DNA of 64,000 bases from Ignavibacteriales bacterium (lineage in GTDB: Bacteria > Bacteroidota > Ignavibacteria > Ignavibacteriales > Ignavibacteriaceae), in contig CP054182.1 in the NCBI GenBank assembly GCA_015709675.1, positions 1,343,448 to 1,407,447 on the forward strand, given 5' to 3'. A model generated the notes under the pieces. The model did not search any database, was not told the origin of the DNA, and worked only from the letters and a program-made list of their open reading frames with translations. The position numbers and the translations under genes are program-made. Shown in pieces: positions 23,782 through 35,300 of the stretch. Numbering within the stretch: the stretch's first letter is position 1; each line of letters starts with the position of its first letter.

Positions 23782-24080
23782 AAGCAGTGATTGATGGGCT
23801 GCATAAGGCATTTGAAAGCCGCGTGCGGCTGGGTATTATGTCGGCGCTTTCGGTAAACGATTCGCTCGATTTTAACGCGCTGAAAGAGTATCTTGATGTT
23901 ACAGACGGCAATCTGGCAAGTCATATCAAAGCGCTTGAGAAGGAAAAGTTTATTGGCGTAAGAAAATCATTTATTGATAAACGCCCTAACACACAGTATC
24001 ATATAACAGATGAAGGACGGGTTGCATTTTCCCTGCATCTTGCCGCACTCGAAAAACTGATTCTTTCACAAAAGAACTGA
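23778..24080 (+). CDS. Winged helix-turn-helix transcriptional regulator
   Basis: A 100-residue single-domain DNA-binding protein. The helix-turn-helix spans LDFNALKEYLDVTDGNLASHIKAL (two consecutive quotes: LDFNALKEYLDV and TDGNLASHIKAL), followed by the wing with GVRKSFIDKRPNTQYHIT and a C-terminal dimer helix. It belongs to the small MarR/PadR-like wHTH proteins that in Bacteroidota often lie beside CreD. ATGA overlap with the membrane protein gene upstream, then 92 bases to the next membrane protein gene. It probably controls this cluster, including creD (inference). Confidence 0.85.
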   Translation: MKAVIDGLHKAFESRVRLGIMSALSVNDSLDFNALKEYLDVTDGNLASHIKALEKEKFIGVRKSFIDKRPNTQYHITDEGRVAFSLHLAALEKLILSQKN

Positions 24081-24172
24081 TATTTTTTTACCCTTTCACT
24101 TTGAATTTCAAAGTGAAAAAACTATAAAAGATGTAATTAACAAACAGTATACATTAAAGAGGATATACTAAC

Positions 24173-24739
24173 ATGAACGGCCGGAAAACCGTGTATTTAT
24201 ACTATACAGCAATTGCCACTCCGCTTCTCCTGTGGATGATACTTAATCCGCCGGCTGAAGCACTCTCTAACGGTGATATAGTGGGATGGATGACCATATG
24301 GATGGCAGGGAGCATTATTGCTGCTGCTGTATTCACGTTTCTCACCAACAGAGGAAAACCAAATGAATATCTGCTGGCTGCAGGTATTGCCCTCACCGGC
24401 TCCTTATTTATAACCGTTTCGAATGGAGCAGTGGGAATTATGGGCTCGGAAGACAATCCGGAGAACCTTATATATTCCGCGATGCTCATTGGTGCGCTCG
24501 TCACCTTAGGGATCTGCCGTTTTGAAGCAAAGAAACTTTCAAGAGCGATGTATCTGCTTGCCGCGGGATTTGCATTTCTTGCCATAATTGCACTGGCGGG
24601 AATGTTAGTGGACGAAAGTCAGGCAGAATTCAGCCGGCTTGCTGTATATATGGCCATTCACACAGTGTTTGTGTTTACTTTTGCTCTGCCCGGATATTTA
24701 TTCAATCTGTCAGAAAAGAAAATCCTGACTAATCCTTAA
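24173..24739 (+). CDS. Hypothetical membrane protein
   Basis: A 188-residue protein with about six membrane helices (YLYYTAIATPLLLWMIL, IWMAGSIIAAAVFTFL, LLAAGIALTGSLFITV, LIYSAMLIGALVTLGI, MYLLAAGFAFLAIIAL, MAIHTVFVFTFALPGYLF). No family is recognised. It lies between the wHTH regulator and creD in the same direction, with 92- and 135-base gaps, so it is likely part of the same regulated group. Confidence 0.6.
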   Translation: MNGRKTVYLYYTAIATPLLLWMILNPPAEALSNGDIVGWMTIWMAGSIIAAAVFTFLTNRGKPNEYLLAAGIALTGSLFITVSNGAVGIMGSEDNPENLIYSAMLIGALVTLGICRFEAKKLSRAMYLLAAGFAFLAIIALAGMLVDESQAEFSRLAVYMAIHTVFVFTFALPGYLFNLSEKKILTNP

Positions 24740-24874
24740 CACTATTCTTTTGAGATCATGAATATGAATCTTCAGCGTATGGTAAAACAGCTATCCGCTT
24801 TAATTAAGACAAAAGACCGGTAAAAAAGGACTACGGTCAGTATCAGCTTTATAAAAAAGAAGGAAATTACTCCT

Positions 24875-26236
24875 ATGGAAAAAGAAGAAAAATCAGTTGT
24901 AGAAACAATAACAAATTTTATAAGAGGGTCGGTTTCACTCAAACTGATCTCGGTATTTATTCTCATGCTTATGCTCATGATTCCCATGCAGTTCGTCCAC
25001 TCACTCATTTCTGAACGGCAGGGGCTGCGGCAGTCAGCAGTAAAAGAAGTGAGCGACAAATGGTCGGGAAGTCAGGATATATATGGTCCGATCCTCACAC
25101 TCCCGTACAACAGGAGTTATACTGAAGATGGCAAGGTAAAAGTCCTCAGGGAAGAGATGCACATCCTGCCTTCCATGCTGCGGGTAAAGGGAAACATCAC
25201 ACCTGAAACACTCCGCCGTGGTATTTATGAAGTAGTAGTGTACAATTCAACGATTGCAGTTTCCGGCAGTTTTGAAGGAGCAGGGCGATATGCAGAAGAA
25301 CAGGGCGGTGACAAAATCCTTTGGAACGAAGCATTTATAACAGTGCATATATCAGACCTGCGCGGAATTAAAGAGCGGGTTACAATGATGCTGAATGATA
25401 ATAAATTTCAGGCAGACCCCGGGACTCAGATACCCGGACTGGTTGCCTCTGGTATTACTGTTAAAAATATTTTTACGGGTGTGCAGAACCTGAATGAACT
25501 TTCCTTTTCATTCGACCTTGTGCTGCAGGGGAGCAGTCATCTTGGCTTCGCGCCTCTTGGTAAAGAGACTCATGTTGAGCTCAGTTCCTCCTGGGGTGAT
25601 CCAAGTTTCTCTGGTGCATTCCTGCCGGATGACAGAGAAATTCGCGATAACGGATTCACCGCCTCGTATAAGATACTTGAACTTAACAGAAACTATCCGC
25701 AGTACTGGATAGGTGAGGCCAACAGCCCCGGTGTGCAGAAAAGTATATTCGGTGTTGAATTGCTTCTGCCGGTTGATGATTATCTTATGACCACACGCTC
25801 AGCTAAATATGCATTGCTGGCCATTGTGCTTACGTTTCTGACATTCTTCCTGACAGAAATTTTCAGCAGCAAAAGAGTGCATCCGTTTCAGTATCTAATC
25901 ATAGGCCTTGCCTTGGTGCTTTACTATACCCTGCTGATTTCGATTTCAGAGCATACGAACTTTACCACAGCATATAGTATAGCGAGTATTGCGATAATCG
26001 GGATGATTGGTCTGTATGCCAAGGCAATATTAAAGAATCCCAAACAGACGGGAATACTTGTTCTGGTGCTGGCGCTTACATACACCTTCGTATATATTAC
26101 TTTGCAGCTTCAGGACTATGCTTTGCTCATCGGAAGCATCGGTCTGACTGCCATACTCGGGTTTACGATGTACATCACCAGGAATGTGAATTGGTATAAT
26201 CTGGGAGCGGGAAAAAATACTGTATCTGAAAAATAA
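24875..26236 (+). CDS. creD: CreD-like inner membrane protein
   Basis: A 453-residue CreD family protein. After a short cytoplasmic N-terminus comes a helix (about 25-45) and then a large extracytoplasmic domain beginning with the conserved segment KWSGSQDIYGPILTLPY. The C-terminal part has about five helices (from LLAIVLTFLTFFLTEIF onward), as in E. coli CreD, which affects envelope integrity and colicin E2 tolerance. ATG 24875 follows AAGGAAATTACTCCT. In this group CreD is commonly joined with a small wHTH regulator, as here. A terminator follows at 26272. Confidence 0.92.
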   Translation: MEKEEKSVVETITNFIRGSVSLKLISVFILMLMLMIPMQFVHSLISERQGLRQSAVKEVSDKWSGSQDIYGPILTLPYNRSYTEDGKVKVLREEMHILPSMLRVKGNITPETLRRGIYEVVVYNSTIAVSGSFEGAGRYAEEQGGDKILWNEAFITVHISDLRGIKERVTMMLNDNKFQADPGTQIPGLVASGITVKNIFTGVQNLNELSFSFDLVLQGSSHLGFAPLGKETHVELSSSWGDPSFSGAFLPDDREIRDNGFTASYKILELNRNYPQYWIGEANSPGVQKSIFGVELLLPVDDYLMTTRSAKYALLAIVLTFLTFFLTEIFSSKRVHPFQYLIIGLALVLYYTLLISISEHTNFTTAYSIASIAIIGMIGLYAKAILKNPKQTGILVLVLALTYTFVYITLQLQDYALLIGSIGLTAILGFTMYITRNVNWYNLGAGKNTVSEK

Positions 26237-26271
26237 CTGCTGACAGCTAAGCAGTAATTCAAATCCGCCAT

Positions 26272-26317
26272 AACCCGGTGAGTATGTTTTCTAAAGAACA
26301 GCTTGCCGGGTTTTTTT
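26272..26317 (+). terminator. Intrinsic terminator after creD
   Basis: AACCCGG (26272-26278) pairs with CCGGGTT (26306-26312) across a 27-base loop, followed by a T-run. It ends the wHTH-creD group. Confidence 0.6.
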
Positions 26318-26337
26318 ATTCAGCCAAAGGAAGAGTT

Positions 26338-26430
26338 TCCCGCAGATTACGCAGAATTTAGCAGATAAAGAAAATAGGGGCAAATAACAAAGTTTCCCGC
26401 AGATCAAACAGATTTTCGCAGAATACTTCG
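26338..26430. repeat. CCCGCAGATT-type dispersed repeats
   Basis: Two related stretches, starting at about 26338 and 26395, both reading TTTCCCGCAGAT and followed by further CGCAGA elements. A similar stretch is found at 50421-50450. They look like remnants of one dispersed intergenic repeat family. Confidence 0.6.
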
Positions 26431-26518
26431 ATAGTGCTTATTTTGAGGAATGAATTTGTTCTTTGTTTTGTTTTCAGATGTATAAGTAAGAAAATCTTGT
26501 ATTAAAGGAATTAGTATC

Positions 26519-27580
26519 ATGAAAAAAGTTTATGGATATGCAGCCCCTTCTCCAACAGAGGATCTTGGTCCTTATCATTTTGAACGGAGAGATCCGCGCC
26601 CTGATGATGTGGTGATTGAGATACTCTACTGCGGAGTGTGTCATTCAGATCTGCACACTGCCAGGAATGACTGGGGCGGGACACGCTATCCCGTTGTTCC
26701 CGGGCATGAAATCGTGGGAAAAGTAACGGAGACCGGAAGCGCGGTAACCCGATTCAAAACTGGTGACTTCGTGGGTGTCGGCTGTATGGTGGACTCCTGC
26801 GGAAAATGTTCTTCCTGTTCTCACGGGGAGGAGCAGTACTGCGAAAAAGGGGCAACCTATACCTATAACAGTATTGACCCAAAAGATATGCTGAAAACCT
26901 TTGGCGGCTATTCCGATATGATAACCGTTACTGAAAAATTCGTTCTCAAGATGCCGGAAGGGCTTGATCTTAAGGGTGCTGCTCCGCTTCTTTGCGCGGG
27001 CATTACCACCTGGTCACCGCTGAAGCACTGGAAGATAGGGAAGGGGAGTAAAGTTGCTGTGGCAGGGCTTGGCGGACTTGGACACATGGCTCTTAAATTA
27101 GCAAAAGCACTTGGAGCAGAAGTTACCCTTTTTACAAGAAGTAAAGGGAAGGAAGAAGATGCATTCCGGCTGGGAGCGGATAAAGTTATATACTCCACGG
27201 ATGAGAAACAAATGACATCAGTAAAACTCGCTTATGATCTTATCATAGATACCATTCCAAATCATCATGATCTGAACCCATATATACCAACACTGAATGT
27301 TAATGGCAGCCTGGTGCTTGTCGGCTTTCTCGGCAAACTGGAAATGCTTAACACCGGACCGTTAGTTTCCCGCCGCAGGGCAGTTGTTGGTTCCCTCATC
27401 GGGGGAATACCTGAAACACAGGAGATGCTTGATTTCTGCGGAAAGCACGGTATTACATCCGACATTGAAGTAATCAGGATGCAGGATATTAATCAGGCAT
27501 ACGAGCGGATGATTAAGAGCGATGTTAAATACCGCTTTGTGATTGATATGGCTTCAGTTAAGGAAGAAAGTAAGGCTTAG
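26519..27580 (+). CDS. Zinc-dependent NAD(P) alcohol dehydrogenase (YahK/cinnamyl type)
   Basis: A 353-residue medium-chain dehydrogenase. Catalytic zinc ligands: Cys41 in CGVCHSDLH, His63 and Glu64 in PGHE, and Cys159 in LLCAGITTW. Structural zinc: Cys94, Cys97, Cys100 and Cys108. The Rossmann nucleotide motif is GLGGLG (183-188). The sequence pattern is that of the broad-specificity aldehyde reductases (YahK, Adh of the cinnamyl alcohol group), which use NADPH to reduce aldehydes in the cytosol. It stands alone; the start ATG follows AAAGGAATTAGTATC. Confidence 0.93.
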   Translation: MKKVYGYAAPSPTEDLGPYHFERRDPRPDDVVIEILYCGVCHSDLHTARNDWGGTRYPVVPGHEIVGKVTETGSAVTRFKTGDFVGVGCMVDSCGKCSSCSHGEEQYCEKGATYTYNSIDPKDMLKTFGGYSDMITVTEKFVLKMPEGLDLKGAAPLLCAGITTWSPLKHWKIGKGSKVAVAGLGGLGHMALKLAKALGAEVTLFTRSKGKEEDAFRLGADKVIYSTDEKQMTSVKLAYDLIIDTIPNHHDLNPYIPTLNVNGSLVLVGFLGKLEMLNTGPLVSRRRAVVGSLIGGIPETQEMLDFCGKHGITSDIEVIRMQDINQAYERMIKSDVKYRFVIDMASVKEESKA

Positions 27581-27701
27581 GAATCTGATAAGTTATGGAG
27601 ACGGATTGGCATCTGTCTCCATGCTGAATACTTGCTGGCTGATTTTTTTTCTCAGGGAATCAATACTCTTTTACCCAAACAGGGCAGAAGGATTTTTCAT
27701 G

Positions 27702-30700
27702 TTACTGATTATTTATGATTCCTTCTTTGACCGGCTGAAGCGCCGCTATCGCAGATTCGAAATCATAATTGCCGAGATGGCTTTTTACTTCAGAGAAGGC
27801 ACCGGAATATATATGAGCGCCGGGGAGTGACTCAAGTTCAGTGAATCTTTTGGCGGCACTGATATCGGCATACTGAAGCAGGCTCATAACTTCATCAAGC
27901 TTTTCCCGGAACTGCTCTTTATCAAGCTGCCCATCGCCCGGTTTATGGTGATCTTTCTTTGAAGAAAACCAGTTTTCCAGTTCATTGATGATGGGTGCTA
28001 AAGTTTGCTCAAGATCATGCAGAGCAGCAGAAAATTCTTCATTGTTAGTTTCTTTCAGAACCATTTCAAGAGAAGCGGCTTTTTCACGAAGTGTTTCCAT
28101 ACCAAGATTTGCCGCTACTCCTTTCAGCGTATGGGCAAGCCGGACAGCAAGTTCAGTTTCTCCGCTTTGATACGCCAGTTCAATTCTTCCGCAGAGATCT
28201 TTATTACCCTCATGGAATTTTTCAAGAAGTGTTATCAGTAATGCATGATTGCCTCTCAGTCTCCGGAGCGAGTCATGCATATCAATAAATGAAAAAGCGG
28301 GAATTGCATCTGTGTTAATTTCAGGAGCTGCTTTTGGAATTTCAGGGATATAGCTTTCCCTAGTAATGCTTTCGGGGGAAATCCACTTGCGGAGCGTTTT
28401 AAAGACCTCATCAGGATTAACCGGTTTTGTAATAAAGCCGTTCATTCCAATAGCAAGACAGCGCTCCCGGACACCCTGCATTACATCAGCAGTCATGGCA
28501 ATGATGGGGATTTTCCCAAGACCGATGAGTTTGCGTATTTCCTCAGCCGATGTATATCCATCCATTACCGGCATCTGCAGATCCATAAAAATAAGATGAT
28601 ACTTAGATGGGAAGCCTGAATCCCTGACCATATCAAGAGCTATTTTACCGTTCCCGGCAACGTCGACTTTTATTCCCTGCTGAGTGAGCATTTCAACTAT
28701 GATGTGCTGGTTTATTTCATTATCCTCGGTAAGCAGAATATGCGCACCGCGGATGGATGAAAGATCCTCGCTGAGCGGGTTAGATTTAGAATCAGCCTTT
28801 TTCCGTTTTACTTTTTTATGTAAAACGTCCAGAATTGAGTTAAATAAAAGTGATTGGCTTACCGGCTTTGCGAGGTAGGCATGTATACCGGATTCTCCGG
28901 CTGCTGCAATAATTTCCTCATTAGCAAAAGCAGAAAGCATGATAACCGGGGGAAGCGCTGTACCGAACGTATCCTTCATAACAGACATTGTTTCTATGCC
29001 GTCAAGCCCGGGCATGCGCCAGTCAAGGAGGATAAGTTTAAATTGCTCCGGAAATTCTTTCAGCAGATTGATTGCCTCAACTCCTGAATTTACGGTGGTT
29101 ACCCTAAATGAAAAGGATTCGAGAATCTCTGTCAGAATCATTCTGCTTGTGTCATTATCATCAACAACCAGGACGGGAAGATTTTGTAAATCAGGAATTT
29201 CCGGAAGTTCTTTTGACTTTTGAGAAATTTGTTTCCCGAAGACACCGGAGAAATAAAATGTGCTTCCTTTTCCCTCTGTACTTTCAGCCCATGTTTTGCC
29301 ATTCATCATATCAGCTATTCTGCGGCAGATGGCAAGTCCGAGACCGGTACCGCCATACTTTCTGGTTGTGGAAGCATCAGCCTGTTCAAATGCGTGAAAA
29401 AGACTTTCCATCTGTGTTTCATTCATACCGATTCCGGTATCCTTAACAGAGAAGAGCAATTCAGCCTCTGTATCATTTTGTCTGATAACACTTACCGTCA
29501 TCAGGATTTCTCCTTCAGAAGTAAATTTTAATGCGTTGCTGCAGTAATTCGTAAGAACCTGAGCCAAACGTAGCGGGTCGCCGATCAGATTAAAGGGAAC
29601 ATCCTGCTCAAGCCGGATGGCATACTCCAGCCCCTTTTCATGTGCTTTTGATGAAATGAAATTCGTAACTGTATCAAGAACATGTTCGATGTCGAAATCA
29701 ATATATTCAATGTTTAGTTTACCGGCTTCAATTTTTGAAAAGTCAAGGATATCATTAATAATTCCGAGCAGAGCATGCGCGGAGCGGTCAATTTTTTTAA
29801 GATAACCCGACTGCTTCTCATTCAATCCGGTTTTTGAAAGGAGATTAGTGAGGCCTATTATGCCGTTCATTGGTGTTCTTATTTCATGAGACATGGTTGC
29901 CATGAACTGGCTTTTAACGGCGGCAGCCTTTTCAGCTGCCTCTTTAGCGGCCGCAAGTTCCTGCTGTTTGAGCCGTTCGGATATATCTCGCAGTGAAAGC
30001 ACAGCGGTAACGGTTTTATTGATACGGAAATACGCGGCAGAAATTTCCACCGGGAAACGGGTGCCATCCTTTTTAATGGCATATACAATTGTCGCGGGGA
30101 GATCTTCAAACTGCTTTTCTTCAAATTTCTTTTTATGACCGGAAAGAAATTCATGAATGTCATCAGAAAAAACCCTGGACAGGTTTCGGTTCTGCAGTTC
30201 ACTTTCATAATAGCCGAAGAGCCGGGCTGCCTTTGTGTTGAGTGCGCTGATATCCCCTTTTAAATTAACGGCAAGCAGAGGATCGGGAGAAGACTCCCAG
30301 AAACTTCTGATGTTATCGCTTGCGTCAACAATCTCAGAGATATCAGTGATCGTTCCGATTATACGGAGCGGTTTCTTATTATTATCAAATTCGGCTGCAA
30401 TGGCATGAATTTCAGTCCAGAGCAGAGAACCGTCTTTTTTGCGAAGTTCTATACGGTTGCTGAAGCGGGAGGAGATGAGCAGTCCGGCATATATATCCAT
30501 GATGCTGAACCCGGTGGCGGAAGAAGGGAAGAGACGTTCAAGAGAGTGAACATCAGGCTGAAACTCTCCCTGCTTATAGCCGGAAATTTCAAACATCCTC
30601 TCACTGAAGTAAAGGGAACCTGTCCGGATGTTCCAGTCAAAAATTCCGTCATTGGAGGCATGAATGGCATGATCAAACCGCAGATTCAGTTCTTTAAGTT

Positions 30701-31829
30701 TCTCCGTTTTGCGGATAAGCCTTTCTGACATCTGATTGAATGCTGCAGCAAGTGTTCCGGTCTCATCTTTTGATGTGACGCTTACAAGTCCCGGAGTGCC
30801 GGATGAAATAATGTTATTTATATCGCCGGTAAGTCTTTTGATCGGGCGTGTGATAACCGCGGCAGCCAAAGAGCCGAGCAGAATAGCTCCAAGCAGAAGA
30901 ATTACTCCGCTCTGAAAATTTGAGGCAAGCTCTGCATTAGCCTTTCTCAGAGCATCTCTATCTTCTACCGAGACACAAATGCTCCACATGTCTGAGTTCA
31001 GCGGTTTATAAAAAACCCAGAGTTCCCCTTCACCGTCCCGTTTAGCCAGGGAGGCATTTCCGGTGATTCCGGAAGTCATTGCAGAGCTGAGCAGTATCCG
31101 GTCAGCATGTGAAAGGTGAACAGTCGAGTCTTCAGCAAAATTCAGAAAGGGATTCAGTGTGCCGGACTTATATATATATTTCCCCTCACCGCTCAGGATA
31201 AACCAGGAGAACGAACTGAAATCCTGATTGTTGGTTTCAAAAGAAATTTTGCTTAAATCGAGTAAAACGGAAACCACACCGTAAAACGTTCCGTTTTTAA
31301 TAATGGGAGCGGAATACCTTACAGTAAAAAGGCCGGTTTCGCGGTCAAAAAAGGGATCTTCCCAATGCGGAATCAGATCTTCTTTTGCCTTGTTATACCA
31401 TGACTCCTCCGGTCTGGTATGGTCAATTAAACCGGAAATATTTCCGGCGAGTATGATGGTATCTTTTCTTGCGGCGGAAACCAGGAATTTTTTACCTCCG
31501 GCGGCGGCAGGCTCCAAAGCAATACGGCAGCTGGCCAGATAGGGCTGATTGCGAAAAAATGAACGGAGAAACAGGCCCGCTTCATCTTCTGATATATAAT
31601 CTGAGGCATTTACAAACTCTGCACCGGTTGAAGCAAGCAGTTCGGCTGAATGAATCTGAAGTTCAACATATCCTGTAAGTTTATCAGATTCATAGGCAAT
31701 AAAACTCTGCAGTGTATTCTTCAGCTCATCCCGGTGTCCGAGATAGTGAATGAACATAGTGGTGAAAAACACCAGATTAAGAGGAATAAGTGCAAAAAAG
31801 ATTATTTTATTTCTGACACTGCTTTTCAT
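27702..31829 (-). CDS. Hybrid sensor histidine kinase: dCache, HAMP, 2 PAS, HisKA, 2 REC, Hpt
   Basis: A 1375-residue hybrid kinase. Order: membrane helix (8-28), periplasmic dCache-like sensor (about 29-300), second helix (about 305-325), HAMP (about 325-375), two PAS domains (about 385-500 and 505-620), HisKA with SHEIRTP (His about 648), ATPase domain ([19 protein letters not shown]), REC1 (DWRMPG, Asp about 936), REC2 (MDLQMP, Asp about 1086), and an Hpt domain ([10 protein letters not shown], His about 1234) with a C-terminal tail of about 75 residues. All phosphorelay residues appear present, so a His-Asp-His relay to an external regulator is expected. No partner is encoded beside it. 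It is the largest signal protein in the window. Confidence 0.93.
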   Translation of the reverse strand: MKSSVRNKIIFFALIPLNLVFFTTMFIHYLGHRDELKNTLQSFIAYESDKLTGYVELQIHSAELLASTGAEFVNASDYISEDEAGLFLRSFFRNQPYLASCRIALEPAAAGGKKFLVSAARKDTIILAGNISGLIDHTRPEESWYNKAKEDLIPHWEDPFFDRETGLFTVRYSAPIIKNGTFYGVVSVLLDLSKISFETNNQDFSSFSWFILSGEGKYIYKSGTLNPFLNFAEDSTVHLSHADRILLSSAMTSGITGNASLAKRDGEGELWVFYKPLNSDMWSICVSVEDRDALRKANAELASNFQSGVILLLGAILLGSLAAAVITRPIKRLTGDINNIISSGTPGLVSVTSKDETGTLAAAFNQMSERLIRKTEKLKELNLRFDHAIHASNDGIFDWNIRTGSLYFSERMFEISGYKQGEFQPDVHSLERLFPSSATGFSIMDIYAGLLISSRFSNRIELRKKDGSLLWTEIHAIAAEFDNNKKPLRIIGTITDISEIVDASDNIRSFWESSPDPLLAVNLKGDISALNTKAARLFGYYESELQNRNLSRVFSDDIHEFLSGHKKKFEEKQFEDLPATIVYAIKKDGTRFPVEISAAYFRINKTVTAVLSLRDISERLKQQELAAAKEAAEKAAAVKSQFMATMSHEIRTPMNGIIGLTNLLSKTGLNEKQSGYLKKIDRSAHALLGIINDILDFSKIEAGKLNIEYIDFDIEHVLDTVTNFISSKAHEKGLEYAIRLEQDVPFNLIGDPLRLAQVLTNYCSNALKFTSEGEILMTVSVIRQNDTEAELLFSVKDTGIGMNETQMESLFHAFEQADASTTRKYGGTGLGLAICRRIADMMNGKTWAESTEGKGSTFYFSGVFGKQISQKSKELPEIPDLQNLPVLVVDDNDTSRMILTEILESFSFRVTTVNSGVEAINLLKEFPEQFKLILLDWRMPGLDGIETMSVMKDTFGTALPPVIMLSAFANEEIIAAAGESGIHAYLAKPVSQSLLFNSILDVLHKKVKRKKADSKSNPLSEDLSSIRGAHILLTEDNEINQHIIVEMLTQQGIKVDVAGNGKIALDMVRDSGFPSKYHLIFMDLQMPVMDGYTSAEEIRKLIGLGKIPIIAMTADVMQGVRERCLAIGMNGFITKPVNPDEVFKTLRKWISPESITRESYIPEIPKAAPEINTDAIPAFSFIDMHDSLRRLRGNHALLITLLEKFHEGNKDLCGRIELAYQSGETELAVRLAHTLKGVAANLGMETLREKAASLEMVLKETNNEEFSAALHDLEQTLAPIINELENWFSSKKDHHKPGDGQLDKEQFREKLDEVMSLLQYADISAAKRFTELESLPGAHIYSGAFSEVKSHLGNYDFESAIAALQPVKEGIINNQ

Positions 31830-32330
31830 CGTGAGTATAGAAGTCTATTTCATTGGTTTACTGAAAGACCGCTGCGTTAAAGTACGGGGATTACAAGTGC
31901 AGGGATGCAGACGGCATTGTCTTTGAACAGTATTTTAAGTTGAACGGTGAAATTTAGGGTAACAAAGTACCTGACAGAATAGATTTTCGGCCAGTCTGAA
32001 AATTATTATGGCAGGCGATAAATAAATACGGTAAAAAATGATTATGCTCGTTTAGCTGATTCTCCTTGATGATTTTAATCCGCCTGAGCTTACCGCCCTG
32101 ATTATTTGTTTACCGCAGAGATTGGTTTTACGCAAAAAAATATTTATAAATAACAGTATATTCAGTATTGTTTGAATTTGGCGATGTAGTATATTTCATA
32201 AAGATGTTGAAAATTGATATGCAGTTCTTTCATTTGTTGTTTGTTACTAGTCTGTTCATAAATCTGACTGCATAGAGAAAAAGTGCTTCATAGAGAGCTA
32301 CGATTCTTTCACTAAAAACGCTTTGTGTTC
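31830..32330. other. Divergent promoter region between two sensor kinases
   Basis: A 501-base gap between the start of the hybrid kinase (minus) and the next kinase (plus). Moderately AT-rich. No RNA gene, repeat or convincing consensus promoter is visible. Confidence 0.5.
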
Positions 32331-35300
32331 ATGCGGTTGACTGAAAACCAGTTTGTGTCCCTGTTCGATTCCCTTCCTACCGGGGTGATATATTGCTCCG
32401 CAGTGGGTGAAGTTGTATATCTTAACCGTTCTGCGGCTGCCTGGCTTGGGATAAGTAAGGAGTCAGCAATGGATAAAACCCTTGCGGAACTTGGTTTGCA
32501 GCCCGCTGCCGGGCCGGGTTCAGAGTTTCCTTTTCAATCTGTTCTTTCCGGGCGCAAACCGGTCACATCCTGCGGAATTGAATCGGTAATCAGCGGCCAA
32601 AGCGCTCAGGCAGATTTTTACCCTCAGTTTGATTCATCCGGACGTATCGTAACAGGAGTAACGGTCTGCCTTGCTGAAGGAAAGGATGTACCAGATAATG
32701 GGAGTAAACTCCCGGCAAAAGTACTGCGGAAGAATGAAAGCAAATGTGGTACCAAGGAAGATTTTGTAAACCGTGTAAATAAAATAATAGCTGAATGTTC
32801 ATCAATAGATCAGCTGCGGTCAGGGCTGATCTCAGAAATCGCCCGTTTCTTCAACTGGGATTATGGAACATTCTGGTGCATGAGTGATAATGGGAATGCA
32901 CTGACCAATTCCGAGAATTATTTTAATCCTGCGGTTGTTTCTAATCTGTTTCAGAGTAATTTTCAAAAAAGACCACTCTTCCCCGGAGAAGGTCTGGCGG
33001 GTAAAGCATGGCAGCAAGGCCGGCCATTTAAGATGGCCCCTGTTGATATCATGCAGTTCCACTGGTGTGAGTATCTTAAGAAGCCGGATTTAGTTTCAGC
33101 GTACGCTTTTCCGGTATATACTGAAATGGGACTTGCCGGTGTGATGGAGTTTCTTTCACGTTTCAGCATGCCCGATGCCGAGGAACTTTCTGAGTTTTTC
33201 GAGAAAATCAGCGGTCCGTTGGGATTATTTATAGGAAGGGTTTACGCTGAGGACAAACTCAGAGTAAGTGAAGCAAGAAAATCGGGAATTCTTGATTCAG
33301 CACTTGACTGCATTATCACTATTGACAAAGACAGCAGAGTAATTGACTTTAATACGGCTGCCGAGCGGACGTTTGGCTATACGGCAGAGGATGTGATTGG
33401 ACAGAGTCTTTCAGATCTCATTGTACCGGAAGCGTATCGTGAAGCACATAAAAAGGGTATGGACCGTTTTCTCAGAACGGGTCAGGGTTCAGTGCTGAAT
33501 AAGCGAATAGAGATGCCGGCAATGCGGGCGGATGGTACTGAAATTCAGGTTGAGCTGGCAATATCAGTGGTTACTGCCGGGGACGGGCCTCTATTTACCG
33601 CCTATCTGCGTGATATTTCAGACAGGAAAGAGACAGAAAAAAGAATTAAGCGGCTTTCTTCATTTCCGGAGCTGAGTCCTAACCCGGTTATGGAAATTGA
33701 CAGTCTCGGGACCGTGCTGTATGCCAATGATGCCGCATATATGGCTCTGGTTAAAACCGGATCGAAACATCTGAGCGTGTTTTTTCCCGATAACTGGAAA
33801 ACCCTCTTCGATTCACCAGAAAAGGAAGCAAATTACCGGCAGAGTCAGGTAAAAAAAATCGGGGAGTGGTATTTTACCGTTTCCTGCAATTATATCCCTG
33901 AATTCGGAACGGTTCGTATATATACGTCAGATGTCACTGAGGAAATTCTGGTAAAACAGGAACTCCTAAGAGAAAGGGCATTTGCAGACCGGCTGATTGA
34001 AAGCGCACCGGAGGCAATGGTTATTACCGACCCGGACGAATCCATCATCAAGATTAACCGCCAGTTTACGTATCTGTTCGGATATACCGAGGAAGAGTGC
34101 CGCGGAAGAAAAATTAATAATCTGGTAGTGCCTGCCTCGAAAACACCGGAAGGGCAGAGCATTACACAGAAATCAGATTCATCAAAGGTCGTATCGGTTG
34201 AAACGATCCGCAAAAGAAAAGACGGAACGCTAATAGACGTAATTGTCTCAGTTGCTCCTGTTATTGTTGACGGGAAACAAACGGGAAAAGTGGGTTTGTA
34301 CCGGGATATAACCGACCGCAAAAAACTGATTACGGATCTGATTGCGTCAAAGCAAAAAGCAGAAGAAATGAACAGGGTGAAATCATATTTCTTCAATAAT
34401 ATGAACCATGAGCTCAGAACTCCGTTTGTAGGAATCCTCGGATTCGCGGAGCTGCTTGAACAGATGGTTGCATCTCCAAAAGAACTTGAACTTATCCGGG
34501 GCATTATTACCTCCTCAACAAGAATGATTGAGACTCTTAACAGTCTCCTCGCACTTACAAAAATGGAAATTGAACCTCTTATCAGGAAAGATGGAAAAAT
34601 GAACGTTCAACAGGCAATTAATGAAACCTGCCAGCTTTTTACTCCGGCCATACTCAGAAAAAATCTTGCATTTAATGTAAAACTGCCAGAAGGAACCCTC
34701 TTTATTCAGACAGATGAGCCCCTGTTCAGGGAGGTAATTTCAAGCCTCCTGAGCAATGCTGTCAAGTATACAGATACCGGAAAAATTGAGGTGAGCTGTT
34801 TTACAGATAATACGGTATATCCGGAAGTGCTTAGAGTGAGAATCTGTGATACCGGAATCGGAATACCCGCAGAGAAGAATAAACTGATTTTTGAGGAATT
34901 CCGCCAGGCCAGTGAGGGGCGGAGCAGGAATTTTGAGGGAATGGGGCTTGGCCTGACTCTTGCCAATAAATATATTGAACTTCTCGGAGGTGAGATTCAG
35001 CTTGAACATAATCCCAACGGAGGATCCATCTTCACGGTATCACTCCCGCTTTTTAAGGTGCAGAGTGATGAAGACCGGGCTGCTGCTGAAAAAGCAAAGA
35101 GAATGCAGACAGGAGCAGAAACTTCTTCAGACATGAAGAGACTGCTTCTTGTTGAAGATGATGAATTCTCCCAGAAAGTGATTTCGCTGATTCTGGAATC
35201 TGTATATACAATTGATATTGCCGCTGATGCCGATGCCGCGCTTGAAATGGTAAAAAGCCATGTGTATGACGGCCTGCTGCTTGATATCAATCTACGGCAC

